From positions 62,001-126,000 of the forward strand of contig JADJFE010000004.1 of the NCBI GenBank assembly GCA_016708725.1: a DNA stretch of 64,000 bases. Reading direction: 5' to 3'. Each line of letters opens with the position of its first letter. Positions within the stretch are counted from its first letter, which is position 1. The notes under the pieces are model-generated. The model saw nothing but the letters and a program-made list of their open reading frames with translations, had not been told where the DNA came from and made no database searches. This stretch comes from Candidatus Aalborgicola bjergmarkensis (lineage in GTDB: Bacteria; Pseudomonadota; Gammaproteobacteria; Burkholderiales; Burkholderiaceae_C). A program made the position numbers and the translations under genes. Positions 27,024-35,888 of this stretch are shown here, piece by piece.

Positions 27024-28120
27024 CGTTGCGGCCTCCCACCCAGGATGTTTTTCTTCCATAAGTCGCCGAGGCTGTAATCCTGTAGCCATTCGTGCAACGC
27101 TTCAGGGTCAGGGCGCTTGAGGTCTGATGCTCCCCCTTTTTTGTCCACCACGATCAAATCCTCCACATCGAACTCATTGACCAACTCCACCGATTGCGTG
27201 GACACAATGATCTGGTGCTGCTGCGCGGTGGATTTCATCATGGCCCCGAGCATGGTAATTGCGAAGGGGTGCAAGCCCAGCTCAGGTTCATCGATCAGGA
27301 TCGTGGCAGGCATGAAGTCTTTGGGTTGAAGCAGCACCGTGGTTAAACAAATGAAACGCAAAGTTCCATCAGATAAAGCGCTTGCAGTAAACGGAACATC
27401 CTGACCCGTTTCGGTCCATTCCAACTGGATTTTTTCTGTGTTCCCGGCGTAGGGGCGAAATAGAAAGCCGCCAAAAAACGGGGCCACCATTTGTATGGAC
27501 TTGACGATGCGCTGATAGTGGGCGTTGTGGTGTTCTTTAAGCCGATTCAGGAATGCCGCTAAATTGCGTGCGTCCTCCCGCAGGTATTCGTTGTCACCCA
27601 CACCATGCACCTGCTTCACCAAAGCGCTGGTGCTGGTATCGTGAAAGTGGTACACCCGCCAACTGCGCATGGCGGGGACAGTATGTGTCCAGATCAAGCC
27701 ATGCCCATTACGCTCTTTGAAGCGCGTCTCGAAGTGCCCCGAGACTGGATGCCATTCACCTTTTACATTCCACCACAGAGCCTCGTTGGCAAACATCATC
27801 CGGTTGTCTTGCGTTGCCTTGAGCTTGAAGCGGTAGCCGTTGTTACCAAAGTACATTTCCGCATGCAAGGATTCGGTTTGCTTGCGACCATAGTGCAGTA
27901 CCGCATCAGGACCGCCGACATCACCCACATACACCTGCAACTGCTCATCCAGAATGCGGCCTATGAGTTTGAAGAAGCCAATAAAGTTGGACTTGCCTGC
28001 ACCATTGGCACCGATGAGAACATTCACGGCACCCAAAGCAAGATCGCACTCTGCAATGGATTTGTAACCCTTTAGTACTAGCCGAGAAAGCTGATTTGAA
28101 TCGGTGACGTTTTTCACCAT
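27020..28120 (-). CDS. AAA_21 ATPase, partner of DUF4276
   Basis: 366 residues from the ATG at 28120 (TTGGAG upstream). SRLVLKGYKSIAECDLALG, Walker A GANGAGKS (37-44), ALSDGTLRFICLTTVL signature-like, Walker B TILIDEPELGLHPFA and IIVSTQSVELVNEF. This is a typical OLD-like sensor ATPase without its own nuclease domain. A short open frame in another phase (MNTFVASLEPLSASVAEILH) begins upstream at 28256 and overlaps its start; whether that is a small gene is unclear. Operon with the DUF4276 gene. Confidence 0.87.
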   Translation of the reverse strand: MVKNVTDSNQLSRLVLKGYKSIAECDLALGAVNVLIGANGAGKSNFIGFFKLIGRILDEQLQVYVGDVGGPDAVLHYGRKQTESLHAEMYFGNNGYRFKLKATQDNRMMFANEALWWNVKGEWHPVSGHFETRFKERNGHGLIWTHTVPAMRSWRVYHFHDTSTSALVKQVHGVGDNEYLREDARNLAAFLNRLKEHHNAHYQRIVKSIQMVAPFFGGFLFRPYAGNTEKIQLEWTETGQDVPFTASALSDGTLRFICLTTVLLQPKDFMPATILIDEPELGLHPFAITMLGAMMKSTAQQHQIIVSTQSVELVNEFDVEDLIVVDKKGGASDLKRPDPEALHEWLQDYSLGDLWKKNILGGRPQR

Positions 28121-28283
28121 GATGAAACTCCAATCGTTCTTTGAGGGCCGATTCAGGAGATTGCCCACTGAACCGTAAATATTCGTTGATTTTGAAGTGC
28201 AGAATTTCAGCTACAGACGCGGACAATGGCTCCAGGCTTGCCACAAAAGTGTTCACTGAATTTGAACCATGCCGGTTTTTGAA

Positions 28284-28655
28284 CTATACCGGCAATAGCT
28301 TTATTGATAACGCCCTGCAGCACGTGTGTGCCGAAAAGGCTCCTTGCGTTCCTGCGATGTCGGCATTGGACAAGCCGACGGACCTGGCGCAGGCTTGCCA
28401 GTCGTCCACCACCGCCACCACGCTTTCGACCACATCGACGGCCTGTGCGTGCGATAAGCCGTAAAAGGACGCTGTGCTGATGACGGTGCGCAAGTCTGAG
28501 CGGTTGTCGGTGTCGTCAATGTTCAAAACATGGTCGTCCTTGTCGATGTTGGGGTTGACATCAAAAGCGGGCGCCAACATCCAGCCGGTCTCGCCCAATA
28601 GGAAGCCATGGTTGCGCAGGTGGTCATCCAGGGTATCGGATAGGGCCGGTTTCAC
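28284..28655 (-). pseudogene. hipA: hipA copy 1 with 0.9-kb in-frame deletion (mini-HipA)
   Basis: 123 codons. The first nine residues of HipA (MKPALSDTL) are fused in frame to its C-terminal kinase core DDHLRNHGFLLGETGWMLAP, which holds the catalytic Asp and the metal-binding FDVNPN. Compared with hipA at 43285-44562, about 300 residues (N-subdomain and glycine-rich loop) are gone. ATP binding should be lost. The frame remains open and coupled to hipB by an ATGA overlap, so a short protein may be made. The last residues (ALSIKLLPV) differ from the other copies. Confidence 0.85.
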
Positions 28656-28993
28656 AGCGCAGGTTCCGAATCCGGCGGACTGCCACGGGCTTTACGGTGG
28701 GGGCCACTGTCCAGCGCCAGGTCCTGCAAACGCCTGCCCACCAGGTCGTCAGCGGCCACTTTCTCCAGGTCGTTCTCCAAGCCCAGTGCCGCCAGTACGC
28801 GCAGATAGGTTCCCAATGTGGCACCACCATCGCCGGCTTCCACCTTGTACAAAGACGAGCGCGCAATCCCGGATCGCTGGGCCACCACGGCGCTGCTGAG
28901 TTTGCGGCGCAGCCTGGCCAGACGTATGCGCTCGCCAAGGGCGGCGAGTATGCGTTGTTCGGCAGGAAAGATGACGGGCGGTTTGCGGGGCAT
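28652..28993 (-). CDS. hipB: HipB-like XRE antitoxin, copy 1
   Basis: 113 residues with an XRE HTH: ERIRLARLRRKLSSAVVAQRS then GIARSSLYKVEAG. Almost identical to 44559-44900. HipB represses the operon and neutralises the HipA kinase. Here the kinase downstream is only a fragment, so this antitoxin is effectively solitary and could repress or protect against the intact copy in trans. A perfect inverted repeat lies just upstream. Confidence 0.85.
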   Translation of the reverse strand: MPRKPPVIFPAEQRILAALGERIRLARLRRKLSSAVVAQRSGIARSSLYKVEAGDGGATLGTYLRVLAALGLENDLEKVAADDLVGRRLQDLALDSGPHRKARGSPPDSEPAL

Positions 28994-29000
28994 GTCCGCT

Positions 29001-29024
29001 ATTATTGACTAAAGTTGCAATAAT
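29001..29024. promoter_or_regulatory. Candidate HipB operator, copy 1
   Basis: ATTATTG-N10-CAATAAT, 7-bp perfect arms, 7 bp upstream of the hipB start. Spacing resembles the TATCC-N8-GGATA boxes bound by E. coli HipB. It is repeated upstream of copy 2. Confidence 0.6.
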
Positions 29025-29106
29025 TGTATTTAATAACGGAATAAAGAACGCAGGCGAACGTGCTGGGACATCTCTGGAAATAAGATCTGGCTGTTTTGTC
29101 TTCTGC

Positions 29107-31412
29107 TCAGCGTTGTGAGGTTTTCACGCCAAATGCGCCAAATGCGCCAAATGCGCCAAATTGCAGATAGTCTGCCAACCGTTTGTCTTCAGTCACCACG
29201 TCATGTGCAATCAACAGGTATTTCCAGGGCTTGGCGAGCGTGGTCTTTGCGTGGTCTGAGGCGTGTTTGCACCACAAAGCCCCTGCTTCGGCTTTGGCGT
29301 TAACCTCATCCGAACCCATATCGGTGCGCGCCTTGGTCTCGCACATCAACAGATAGTGTGCTGTTTCCGCGACGAAGTCGGGAACGTATTCGGGTTGTTC
29401 CACGCCCAATTTGTAAAACAACTGGAACTGCCCCTTGGCGGGCTTGAACCACTTGTCTGCATCGCGCTCCAGCAGTACCGCAAACTTGCGTTCGGTGTCG
29501 GAATCAAATTTTTGCAGCGGATACAGGCAACGCGAGAACCCGCCAAAAACCATTTGCCGGATGCGCCCCAGGTCTTCGGGTGTGTCGCGATAGTTCCGCA
29601 CGACCTGGCCAGCCCCAACGGTATAGGTGGACTCCTTCAATGCGGTAAAGCCGCGCAGCACCTCCACCGCATACTCAGTGGCAGACTCATAAAAATGCCC
29701 CAACATCTGGGCATAGATGTTTTTGGCAATTAACTGGCGATCCAGATCCAGCACATTGCGCACTTCATCTTCGTCCTTCAGGTAGCTGCGCAGGTGCGCC
29801 ACCATCTGCCCGGCCAGGTCATATAGCAGGCTGGCCTGGGTGCTGTAGTCAATGTCGTCGTAGTCGATCAGTGCGTGGACGATGTAATCCTCCAGCCTGC
29901 GCTGGGTTCCACCGCTTTGCGCAGATAGGGTGAACTGCTGGTGATCGCGCAAGTTCTGGCCGACCAACGAGCGGTCTTTTGGCTGCAAGTGCAGACCGCT
30001 CACGTCCAGCGTAAAAGGCTTGAACCCGCTGGTCACCTCTCCCTTGGGCACCACGGCAATGCGCGGGATGTCGATGGTCTGCCTCACCGCCATCTCCACG
30101 GCACGTCGCACCACCGATTGCAGGTCCAACTCCGGCACAAGCGCGTCGTCCAGTGGCAAGTCCGTCTGGGCGGGCGGCAATTTTTCACGCACGGCATCCG
30201 CAATCCTGGCCTGCAACTCCGCACCCAGGAACGCCTGTCGGGTGGGCGCTTCTTGTGTCTTGACTTCGTAGCTTGCCAGCACCTCCATCACAAGCACTGC
30301 GGCCTGTCGTTCGCGGTCTGTGGTGAAAACAGACGTCGCGCCAAGGGGGTATAGGGAGCCACCCGACAACGGCGAACCCACTGCTCCCAAGGCGCTGGAA
30401 CCTGGTGCACCAGCGTTGCCAGATATTCCCAAAGCCGCCGTTAAATTGGGCGCCACCGTCTGGCGATCATCTCCTCTTCTTCCGCGCCGCTCTTGCTGCT
30501 GTCCACCTGGATCACCTTGTTGCGGTAGCGCCCGGCGAAGAAGCTGGCAGATTGCAACTGTGCCAGCAGCATACCTGCGTGTGTCGTGTCCCGCGCAATG
30601 ACCAGCATGAAGGGCTTGACCTCTTTCACGCCGTTGGTGCGGGCATAGGTTTTCAGCTCCACCTTGGTGGCCTCATGCATGCGCACACCATCTTGCAGCT
30701 TGACACGCTCCACCTCTTCGGGTGGCATGCTCTTGGCGTCAAAGTTGCGCTGGGTTACCACGGCAGGTTCTTTCACAAAACCGTCTTCCATGGCGCGGGC
30801 CAGCGGGTAGTCCATCACCACGTTTTTGAACGGCATCGGCCCTTTGGTCGTCTCCACAAAGGGCGTGGCCGTGAGCTCCAGGCCCAGCAAAGGTTTCAGG
30901 TCGTTAATGGCCCGCAGCCCCGCCGTGGCACGGTAGCGGTGCGACTCGTCCATCAGCAACACCAGGTCGGACAGGTTTGCCAGGTAGTCAAAGTAGCTTT
31001 GGCCGATGTATTCGCTCAAGCGTTTGATGCGCGGTGCCTTGCCACCCCGAACCTCGGATGTGATCTTGGCAATGTTGAAAATGTTGATGCTTACCGGGGA
31101 AAACAAATCACCCAGCGCCTGGGCGCGCTCCTCAAAATTGTCGCCGGTAATGATTTCTGGCGGATACGCCGCAAACTCCGAAACGCCCTTGAACACATAT
31201 TTGGGCGTGTTGGGTGTGAAGTCGCCAATGAGCTTGTTATAAATCGTGAGGTTGGGGGCCAGCACAAAGAAATGTTTGATGCCATGCGCCGCGTACAGGT
31301 AACTGATGAAAGCCCCCATCAGCCGCGTCTTGCCCACGCCCGTGGCCAGCGCAAAGCACAGCGAGGGAAAGTCGCGCTTCCAGGTGAGTTCTAGTTTTTG
31401 GTGGTTCGACAT
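29107..31412 (-). pseudogene. res: Type III restriction enzyme Res subunit, N-truncated with internal deletion
   Basis: Two frames of one gene. 31412-30441 gives the SF2 helicase front: ALATGVGKT (22-29), LVLLMDESHRYRA (DEAH-like) and LGLELTATPF. 30456-29107 gives the nuclease tail with PDFVAETAHYLLMCETKA (PD...ExK). The join at about 30450 (EEMIARRW | frameshift) removes the second RecA domain. The N-terminal about 100 residues of a normal Res are replaced by MSNHQKLELTWK. Res cuts DNA only with a Mod methyltransferase, and none is in the window. Non-functional as restriction, but both halves remain open frames. Confidence 0.85.
29127..29162. repeat. Four 9-bp tandem repeats in the res 3' end
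   Basis: CGCCAAATG repeated four times (last unit ends TT), encoding GAFGAFGAFG near the C-terminus. Unit length is a multiple of three, so copy changes keep frame. Confidence 0.8.
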
Positions 31413-31415
31413 GGG

Positions 31416-31988
31416 CTAGGCCAACAACTGCTTGAGATAAAGCGTGGCACCGTCGTGAACCAATTCTTTCTGAGCAGATTTGGGATCACTTGAAGAACGA
31501 TTGATACAACGGAATATGGTGGGCTTTTTAGCCAATAAAACGCGCTTGTTCTTGGGTGTCTGAAAAATAACGAAACGTTCCCGCACCAACTTCAATGTCA
31601 CGTCATGGAATTCATCTAGCAGACCCAACAGATAGCGGGTGAACTGTCGAGTGCTTTGAAACTGGCCTGCAAAACCGCTGGGTGCGGATGACTTCAGGTC
31701 TATATAAATCAAACTCAAGCCTTCGGGTTTCAAGACCACAATCACCGCATCACAGGCCCGGTGGTGTTGGTGCTTGCCCTTTGTGGCCAGCAAGGGGGAC
31801 ATCAAGGGTGGTTTGCCCCTGCCTTTGTCTGGATCGAACACAAACCAATCGCCATTGGGGGCTTTAATGTTGAGCGTTTTAAGTTGCGCCAGTGGATCGG
31901 TTTCTTTGATCTTGATGTGCGTGTGCTTTTCTCCTGAATAGCTCACGCATGAGAGCGAGTCTCTGAGTTGCTGCAGTTCCGGGCTCAA
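31416..31988 (-). CDS. Putative PD-(D/E)XK-like nuclease partner of the ATPase
   Basis: 190 residues, unnamed. The core ACDAVIVVLKPEGLSLIYID followed by LK has Asp80, then Asp97-Leu-Lys99 at the end of a beta strand, the D...(D/E)xK spacing of PD-(D/E)XK nucleases. The following FAGQFQSTRQF could supply the downstream helix. It starts in the ATPase stop (ATGA), so the two are coupled, and lies 3 nt before the truncated res. The nuclease reading is inference from motif and neighbour. Alternative: a DNA-binding regulator. Confidence 0.65.
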   Translation of the reverse strand: MSPELQQLRDSLSCVSYSGEKHTHIKIKETDPLAQLKTLNIKAPNGDWFVFDPDKGRGKPPLMSPLLATKGKHQHHRACDAVIVVLKPEGLSLIYIDLKSSAPSGFAGQFQSTRQFTRYLLGLLDEFHDVTLKLVRERFVIFQTPKNKRVLLAKKPTIFRCINRSSSDPKSAQKELVHDGATLYLKQLLA

Positions 31989-33382
31989 AGCTCACCCCCA
32001 AAAAGAATCTCTGTTTGAATTTTGTTCATGGTTTCGATGGTTGTATCGAAGGTATCAACCTCCATGCCTTGATCGGGATGAATCGTGGCTTCCCGCAGGC
32101 TATTGAGTTTGGCTCGCTTGCCCTTGCCATTACGATCTTGCGGTTTTGTACACGTCATGAAAAGCTTGACGCGCTCCGGATTCATGACTTCATCAGCAGC
32201 ATATTTGAACTTGGCACGCATGGCGAGGTGGTGCGACGTAGAGGGGTGCAGCATGATCAATGTATTGAGTTCCTTGACGATGTAGTCGCTGTGCGTCGTC
32301 ATGAAAATCCGTATGCCGTGGTTTACCAACTGCGCCACCAGCCGTGCCAAGGCGCGCTGATTCACGGGGTGCAGGTTTAACTCGGGTTCATCAATGATTA
32401 GCAAGTCGCCCGGTTTGGCGCGACAACGCAAGTAAAACCCGATATCCAGCAATGCACGCACAGAGCTGGAAGACTCGGACATCGAAAGCCGTGGCTGCCC
32501 TGAACCTTTGGGTTGGTAATACAAGCCTTTGCCTTTAACGACTTTGTAGCTGCCGCCAATAACAGAATCAAAAGCACCCATGAGGTTGGGGTACAACTCA
32601 ACCAGAGGGCTGACTTGCTTGTCGATATCCTCGAGCTGGCGCACAAAATCAACGTTATCCTGAACAGGCCAAGGGTAGCCTGCCTCCATTTGCTCTAAAA
32701 GGTGAAATGGATTCTTTAAGTTTTTGGTATCGTGCCTGCCCAGCTCTTGCATCAGGCGATTTCTGGCGAAATCCAGCTCCTTGCGGAAAATGGCCGCGCC
32801 CGTTCTTTCAGCGCTGGCAATAAACACATCCGGCAACTGTGGAGCAAAAACGATATCGGCAATAGCCTCTGCGATGAAGTCGAGTAGCCCGTAGCGCGTT
32901 TCCACAACAGCCACATCGGCAACCAGAATTTCAAGAATGGGGCTGCCTTTGGCTTTTCGAAACGACGCAACCGTTTTATTTCCCGTGGCATCCTTGATGG
33001 CCCGCTGGTATTGGGCATCAAGAAAATCTAGCTCTACTGGGACTGATACCTTAACGCTTGCGTTCTCAAAGAGGTTTTGATTGGAAGCAAACACACGAGG
33101 TAATCCGCCTGTGTATCGTTTCGCAATTTTGCTTAGATAAGCATTGATATGACCTTTAAATAGGTGGCCCAAATCAAGCTTCGTCGGCGTTGCTTTGAGC
33201 GCTTCTTGGATTACTTCTTCAATTTCAAATGGCAATATCTGCCGCCAGCTTCTCAAGAAGCCATACAGGGCATAAGTCACATAGGTTTTACCGGTATTGT
33301 TTTCACCGCAGATAATGGTCAGATCAGCAAGCGTAATCGTGGCATCGTCAATCAACCCAACGTTCTTCAATTCAAATTGCAT
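31985..33382 (-). CDS. AAA_15/21-type ATPase, partner of the PD-(D/E)XK-like protein
   Basis: 465 residues. Walker A GENNTGKT (26-33), signature-like SMSESSSSVRALLDIGF, Walker B DLLIIDEPELNLHPV and H-loop IFMTTHSDYIVKEL: an OLD/RecF-like ATPase. The C-terminus lacks TOPRIM motifs, so the catalytic effector is probably the coupled downstream gene. The two-gene unit sits where a type III res gene has lost its N-terminus, as if inserted there. No known system name assigned. Confidence 0.85.
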   Translation of the reverse strand: MQFELKNVGLIDDATITLADLTIICGENNTGKTYVTYALYGFLRSWRQILPFEIEEVIQEALKATPTKLDLGHLFKGHINAYLSKIAKRYTGGLPRVFASNQNLFENASVKVSVPVELDFLDAQYQRAIKDATGNKTVASFRKAKGSPILEILVADVAVVETRYGLLDFIAEAIADIVFAPQLPDVFIASAERTGAAIFRKELDFARNRLMQELGRHDTKNLKNPFHLLEQMEAGYPWPVQDNVDFVRQLEDIDKQVSPLVELYPNLMGAFDSVIGGSYKVVKGKGLYYQPKGSGQPRLSMSESSSSVRALLDIGFYLRCRAKPGDLLIIDEPELNLHPVNQRALARLVAQLVNHGIRIFMTTHSDYIVKELNTLIMLHPSTSHHLAMRAKFKYAADEVMNPERVKLFMTCTKPQDRNGKGKRAKLNSLREATIHPDQGMEVDTFDTTIETMNKIQTEILFGGEL

Positions 33383-33519
33383 TTTTTATCTCCATTCTTT
33401 GATGCCGACTTTGTAACTAACCAAGCCCGCCTGGCTCTTAATTGTGGCGGATTCGCCGTCATTAGAAGGGGGATGTTGATATGGCTTCGGATGCCACGGT
33501 TTGCGGGTTCAGGCATTGT

Positions 33520-35262
33520 TCACATTTTCAACGGCTTGGCACGCAAAGCCGTTTCTACGATGGCATCGAGCTTTTGGACAACCTCCGGATCAATCTGCTG
33601 CTTCGAGAGAAACCCTGCCAGCAAATGGTAGTCCCGCTTGCAAAAGGACAGGGGCAATTTGATTTCCTTGAAGAAGACTCTGAAAATTCGGTCGAAAACT
33701 TCGTCTGTGGCCTTGACATCCGGTGACCAGGGAGATTTTTCGTCAATCTCCAAAAGGTGCGTGACATCGGCAATGGCTTTTTCCATGGCATTCTGTCGCG
33801 TTGCACGTTCAGCGATTCCAAAGAGGTCATCGGCCACATCGTGGACAGCCCACGCACACAAGACCTCACGGGTGCAGAAATAATTTTCGATTTCCCGCTT
33901 TTCCCACATGATTTCATTCAATTTTTCGTTGGGCGCAAGAGCACGTTCCAAACGGTCAAACAACGCAATGCCGACCAGATCATGCTTGGCCTCACGCAAC
34001 CCATTGAAGTGGTCGCGAGACTTTTGTGGCAAGTTGGTCGTGACGTAGTGAACAAATGGCATTTCGAGCCATGCCTGGGCTGGGTGCTCCAGAATACTGG
34101 CGAACGCCTTGAGTATTGCCAAGTCGGTTGAATCTTCAAGATACAGCACCCAACCGGTCTGTTCCGCCTGGTAGTACTGATCCCAACCGAGCTCTGTCAA
34201 GGCCTTCATCACTTGGCTACCGCGATCATTTAACAGGTGTGGTTTGCCCACAAACGCCACCACAATGCCACTATTGGCCGCTTCAGTTAACACAACTTCA
34301 GAGTGACTCGCCGCAATAACTTGAGAGCCCTTTTCCTGGGCAATGTTGTTAATCAGTTGGTACGTTTGGCGTTGCCGCAATACTTCAAGGTGGGCATCCG
34401 GCTCGTCCAGCAAAAGCACAGTTCGAGGATTGGCGTACAGGTGGGCAAGAATCAACAGGGTTTGTTGCAAGCCACGGCCAGAGGAAGACAGATCCAGACG
34501 GGTTCCGGACTTTTCCTCGTAGCCCATGACAATTTCACTACGTTCCGCAATGAACTTCGGAGGCCCAAGCGTCACCCCAAACAGGCGCGTCAACTGTCCC
34601 GTCAAAGCTGTCCAATCATCGGACGGTTTGGTAGCCCCTTCGCTTGACCAACAAACCCGATAACACAGGTTACGGAGCACTTGCGCCGTTTGGCCTTGGC
34701 CAATCAGCACACCAATCTCCCCTGGCTGCTTGATGAATTCACGGTCGGTCAATCCAGACATTGGCGGCAGCAGCGCCACCTTTGCTTTGGTGGCCAAGTC
34801 TGGAATAGGCATCCGCTCGGGCTGACTACCATCGTCAAGCCGCAGTGGACGGCAGTAGAAGGATTCCTCATTGGCATAGTCAAACTCAAGTCCACACCTC
34901 CATACCTGGTCGTCAGTAATGCCCTCAACCAGTATGTCAACACGGATATTTTGCGTTTTTTGTTTTCCTGTCTGCCGTTCCACGTTACGGACATGCAAAT
35001 CGCGCCAGAGCAAATTCGCAGTCGGGATAGGAAGCGCCACCAGATCACGTCGGTTGATAGCTACACCTTGGCGCTGAAGTGCTGTTGATTTTCCCTGCCG
35101 TTTTTCAGTCCAACGACGCAAGCCCAACTCCCACAATGCAAGCGCCTGTAGCGCCGTTGTTTTTCCAGAGTTATTTGGTCCGACGAGCACAACCGATTTA
35201 CCTAAGTCAACATCAACATCTTCAAACCTTTTGAAGTTTCTGATGGTCAATTTAGTCAGCAT
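33520..35262 (-). CDS. OLD-family ATPase-TOPRIM nuclease
   Basis: 580 residues from the ATG at 35262 (AAGGAG 6-nt spacing). Walker A GPNNSGKT (28-35), signature DLSSSGRGLQQTLLILAH, Walker B TVLLLDEPDAHLEV and H-loop VIAASHSEVVLTEA. The C-terminal TOPRIM-like half has GWVLYLEDSTDLAILKAF (catalytic Glu), LVGIALFDRLE (Asp) and the family block KREIENYFCTREVLCAW. OLD proteins are ATP-dependent nucleases used against phages. A single-chain counterpart to the split ATPase modules on either side. Intact. The start of the downstream ATPase is about 140 bp away, so a shared transcript is possible. Confidence 0.87.
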   Translation of the reverse strand: MLTKLTIRNFKRFEDVDVDLGKSVVLVGPNNSGKTTALQALALWELGLRRWTEKRQGKSTALQRQGVAINRRDLVALPIPTANLLWRDLHVRNVERQTGKQKTQNIRVDILVEGITDDQVWRCGLEFDYANEESFYCRPLRLDDGSQPERMPIPDLATKAKVALLPPMSGLTDREFIKQPGEIGVLIGQGQTAQVLRNLCYRVCWSSEGATKPSDDWTALTGQLTRLFGVTLGPPKFIAERSEIVMGYEEKSGTRLDLSSSGRGLQQTLLILAHLYANPRTVLLLDEPDAHLEVLRQRQTYQLINNIAQEKGSQVIAASHSEVVLTEAANSGIVVAFVGKPHLLNDRGSQVMKALTELGWDQYYQAEQTGWVLYLEDSTDLAILKAFASILEHPAQAWLEMPFVHYVTTNLPQKSRDHFNGLREAKHDLVGIALFDRLERALAPNEKLNEIMWEKREIENYFCTREVLCAWAVHDVADDLFGIAERATRQNAMEKAIADVTHLLEIDEKSPWSPDVKATDEVFDRIFRVFFKEIKLPLSFCKRDYHLLAGFLSKQQIDPEVVQKLDAIVETALRAKPLKM

Positions 35263-35591
35263 TCCTGTCTCCTTGACTATTTCCAAATCCCTCGAATTCG
35301 GAGGAATTAAAAGTATGGATGCACCACCCGATGGCGAACTTGGCTACCCTGACGGTGATGCGGTTCTTCACAAATAGTCTCCCACCAGCCCCAGGGCGTC
35401 TACTGACAGCATGCGCAACGTGAGCCAACTAACTTTTCGCTGGGATTATGGCCTTGATTGCTAGCTGAATTGTGCAAGCCAGGTCTGGATCGCTCGGCCC
35501 GATGGCACGCCCAGCCCCTGTTGCAACCAATCCGCAAACCCCATACCAGCGTCGATTTCCGGGTGGATTTGTGATGCGCTCCTGATATAAG
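35263..35591. other. Spacer with recombined scraps
   Basis: No complete gene. FRWDYGLDC-stop (plus strand, about 35437-35463) repeats the scrap at 23311. The stretch ATACCAGCGTCGATTTCCGG then GTGGATTTGTGA is shared with 38845-38875 and, in part, with the left flank of MITE B, so it travels with the repeat. Confidence 0.5.
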
Positions 35592-35763
35592 AGCTGCTCC
35601 CGCACATCCCATAAGGCTTACAGCCCGATTTGCCATGTAAAAACACCCGGAAACGGCCCGTTTTGCCCCTCATGGCGGTTACTGGCATCGCCTTGACCCG
35701 TTCTGAAGGGCAAAATTCAAGGCTAATCGGGCTGTACGCCTTATGGGATGTGCGGTAGCAGCT
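35592..35763. repeat. 172-bp terminal-inverted-repeat element (MITE-like), copy C
   Basis: Same ends and length as copies A and B; the right end is slightly decayed (GCGGTAGCAGCT). It lies upstream of the second type of hipA gene and may carry part of its promoter region. Confidence 0.8.
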
Positions 35764-35888
35764 ATGTTTTTTGCAGAGACAGCACCTGACGATTGTGCTA
35801 CCAAGGGGGCGAGCAATCAATTAATTACACGGTTTTCCAGGTCATATGAATGCATAGACTCCATCATTACCGATAGAATTCCGTGCAA

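Noticed and set aside
28120..28256. Small gene starting MNTFVASLEPLS upstream of the DUF4276-linked ATPase
   Set aside because: Only the first about 46 codons are free of overlap with the ATPase; the rest is an off-frame reading of it. Not enough to call.
33370..33514. Small frame (about 49 codons, minus strand) between the OLD-like gene and the next ATPase
   Set aside because: No ribosome site, overlaps the ATPase start, composition not convincing.
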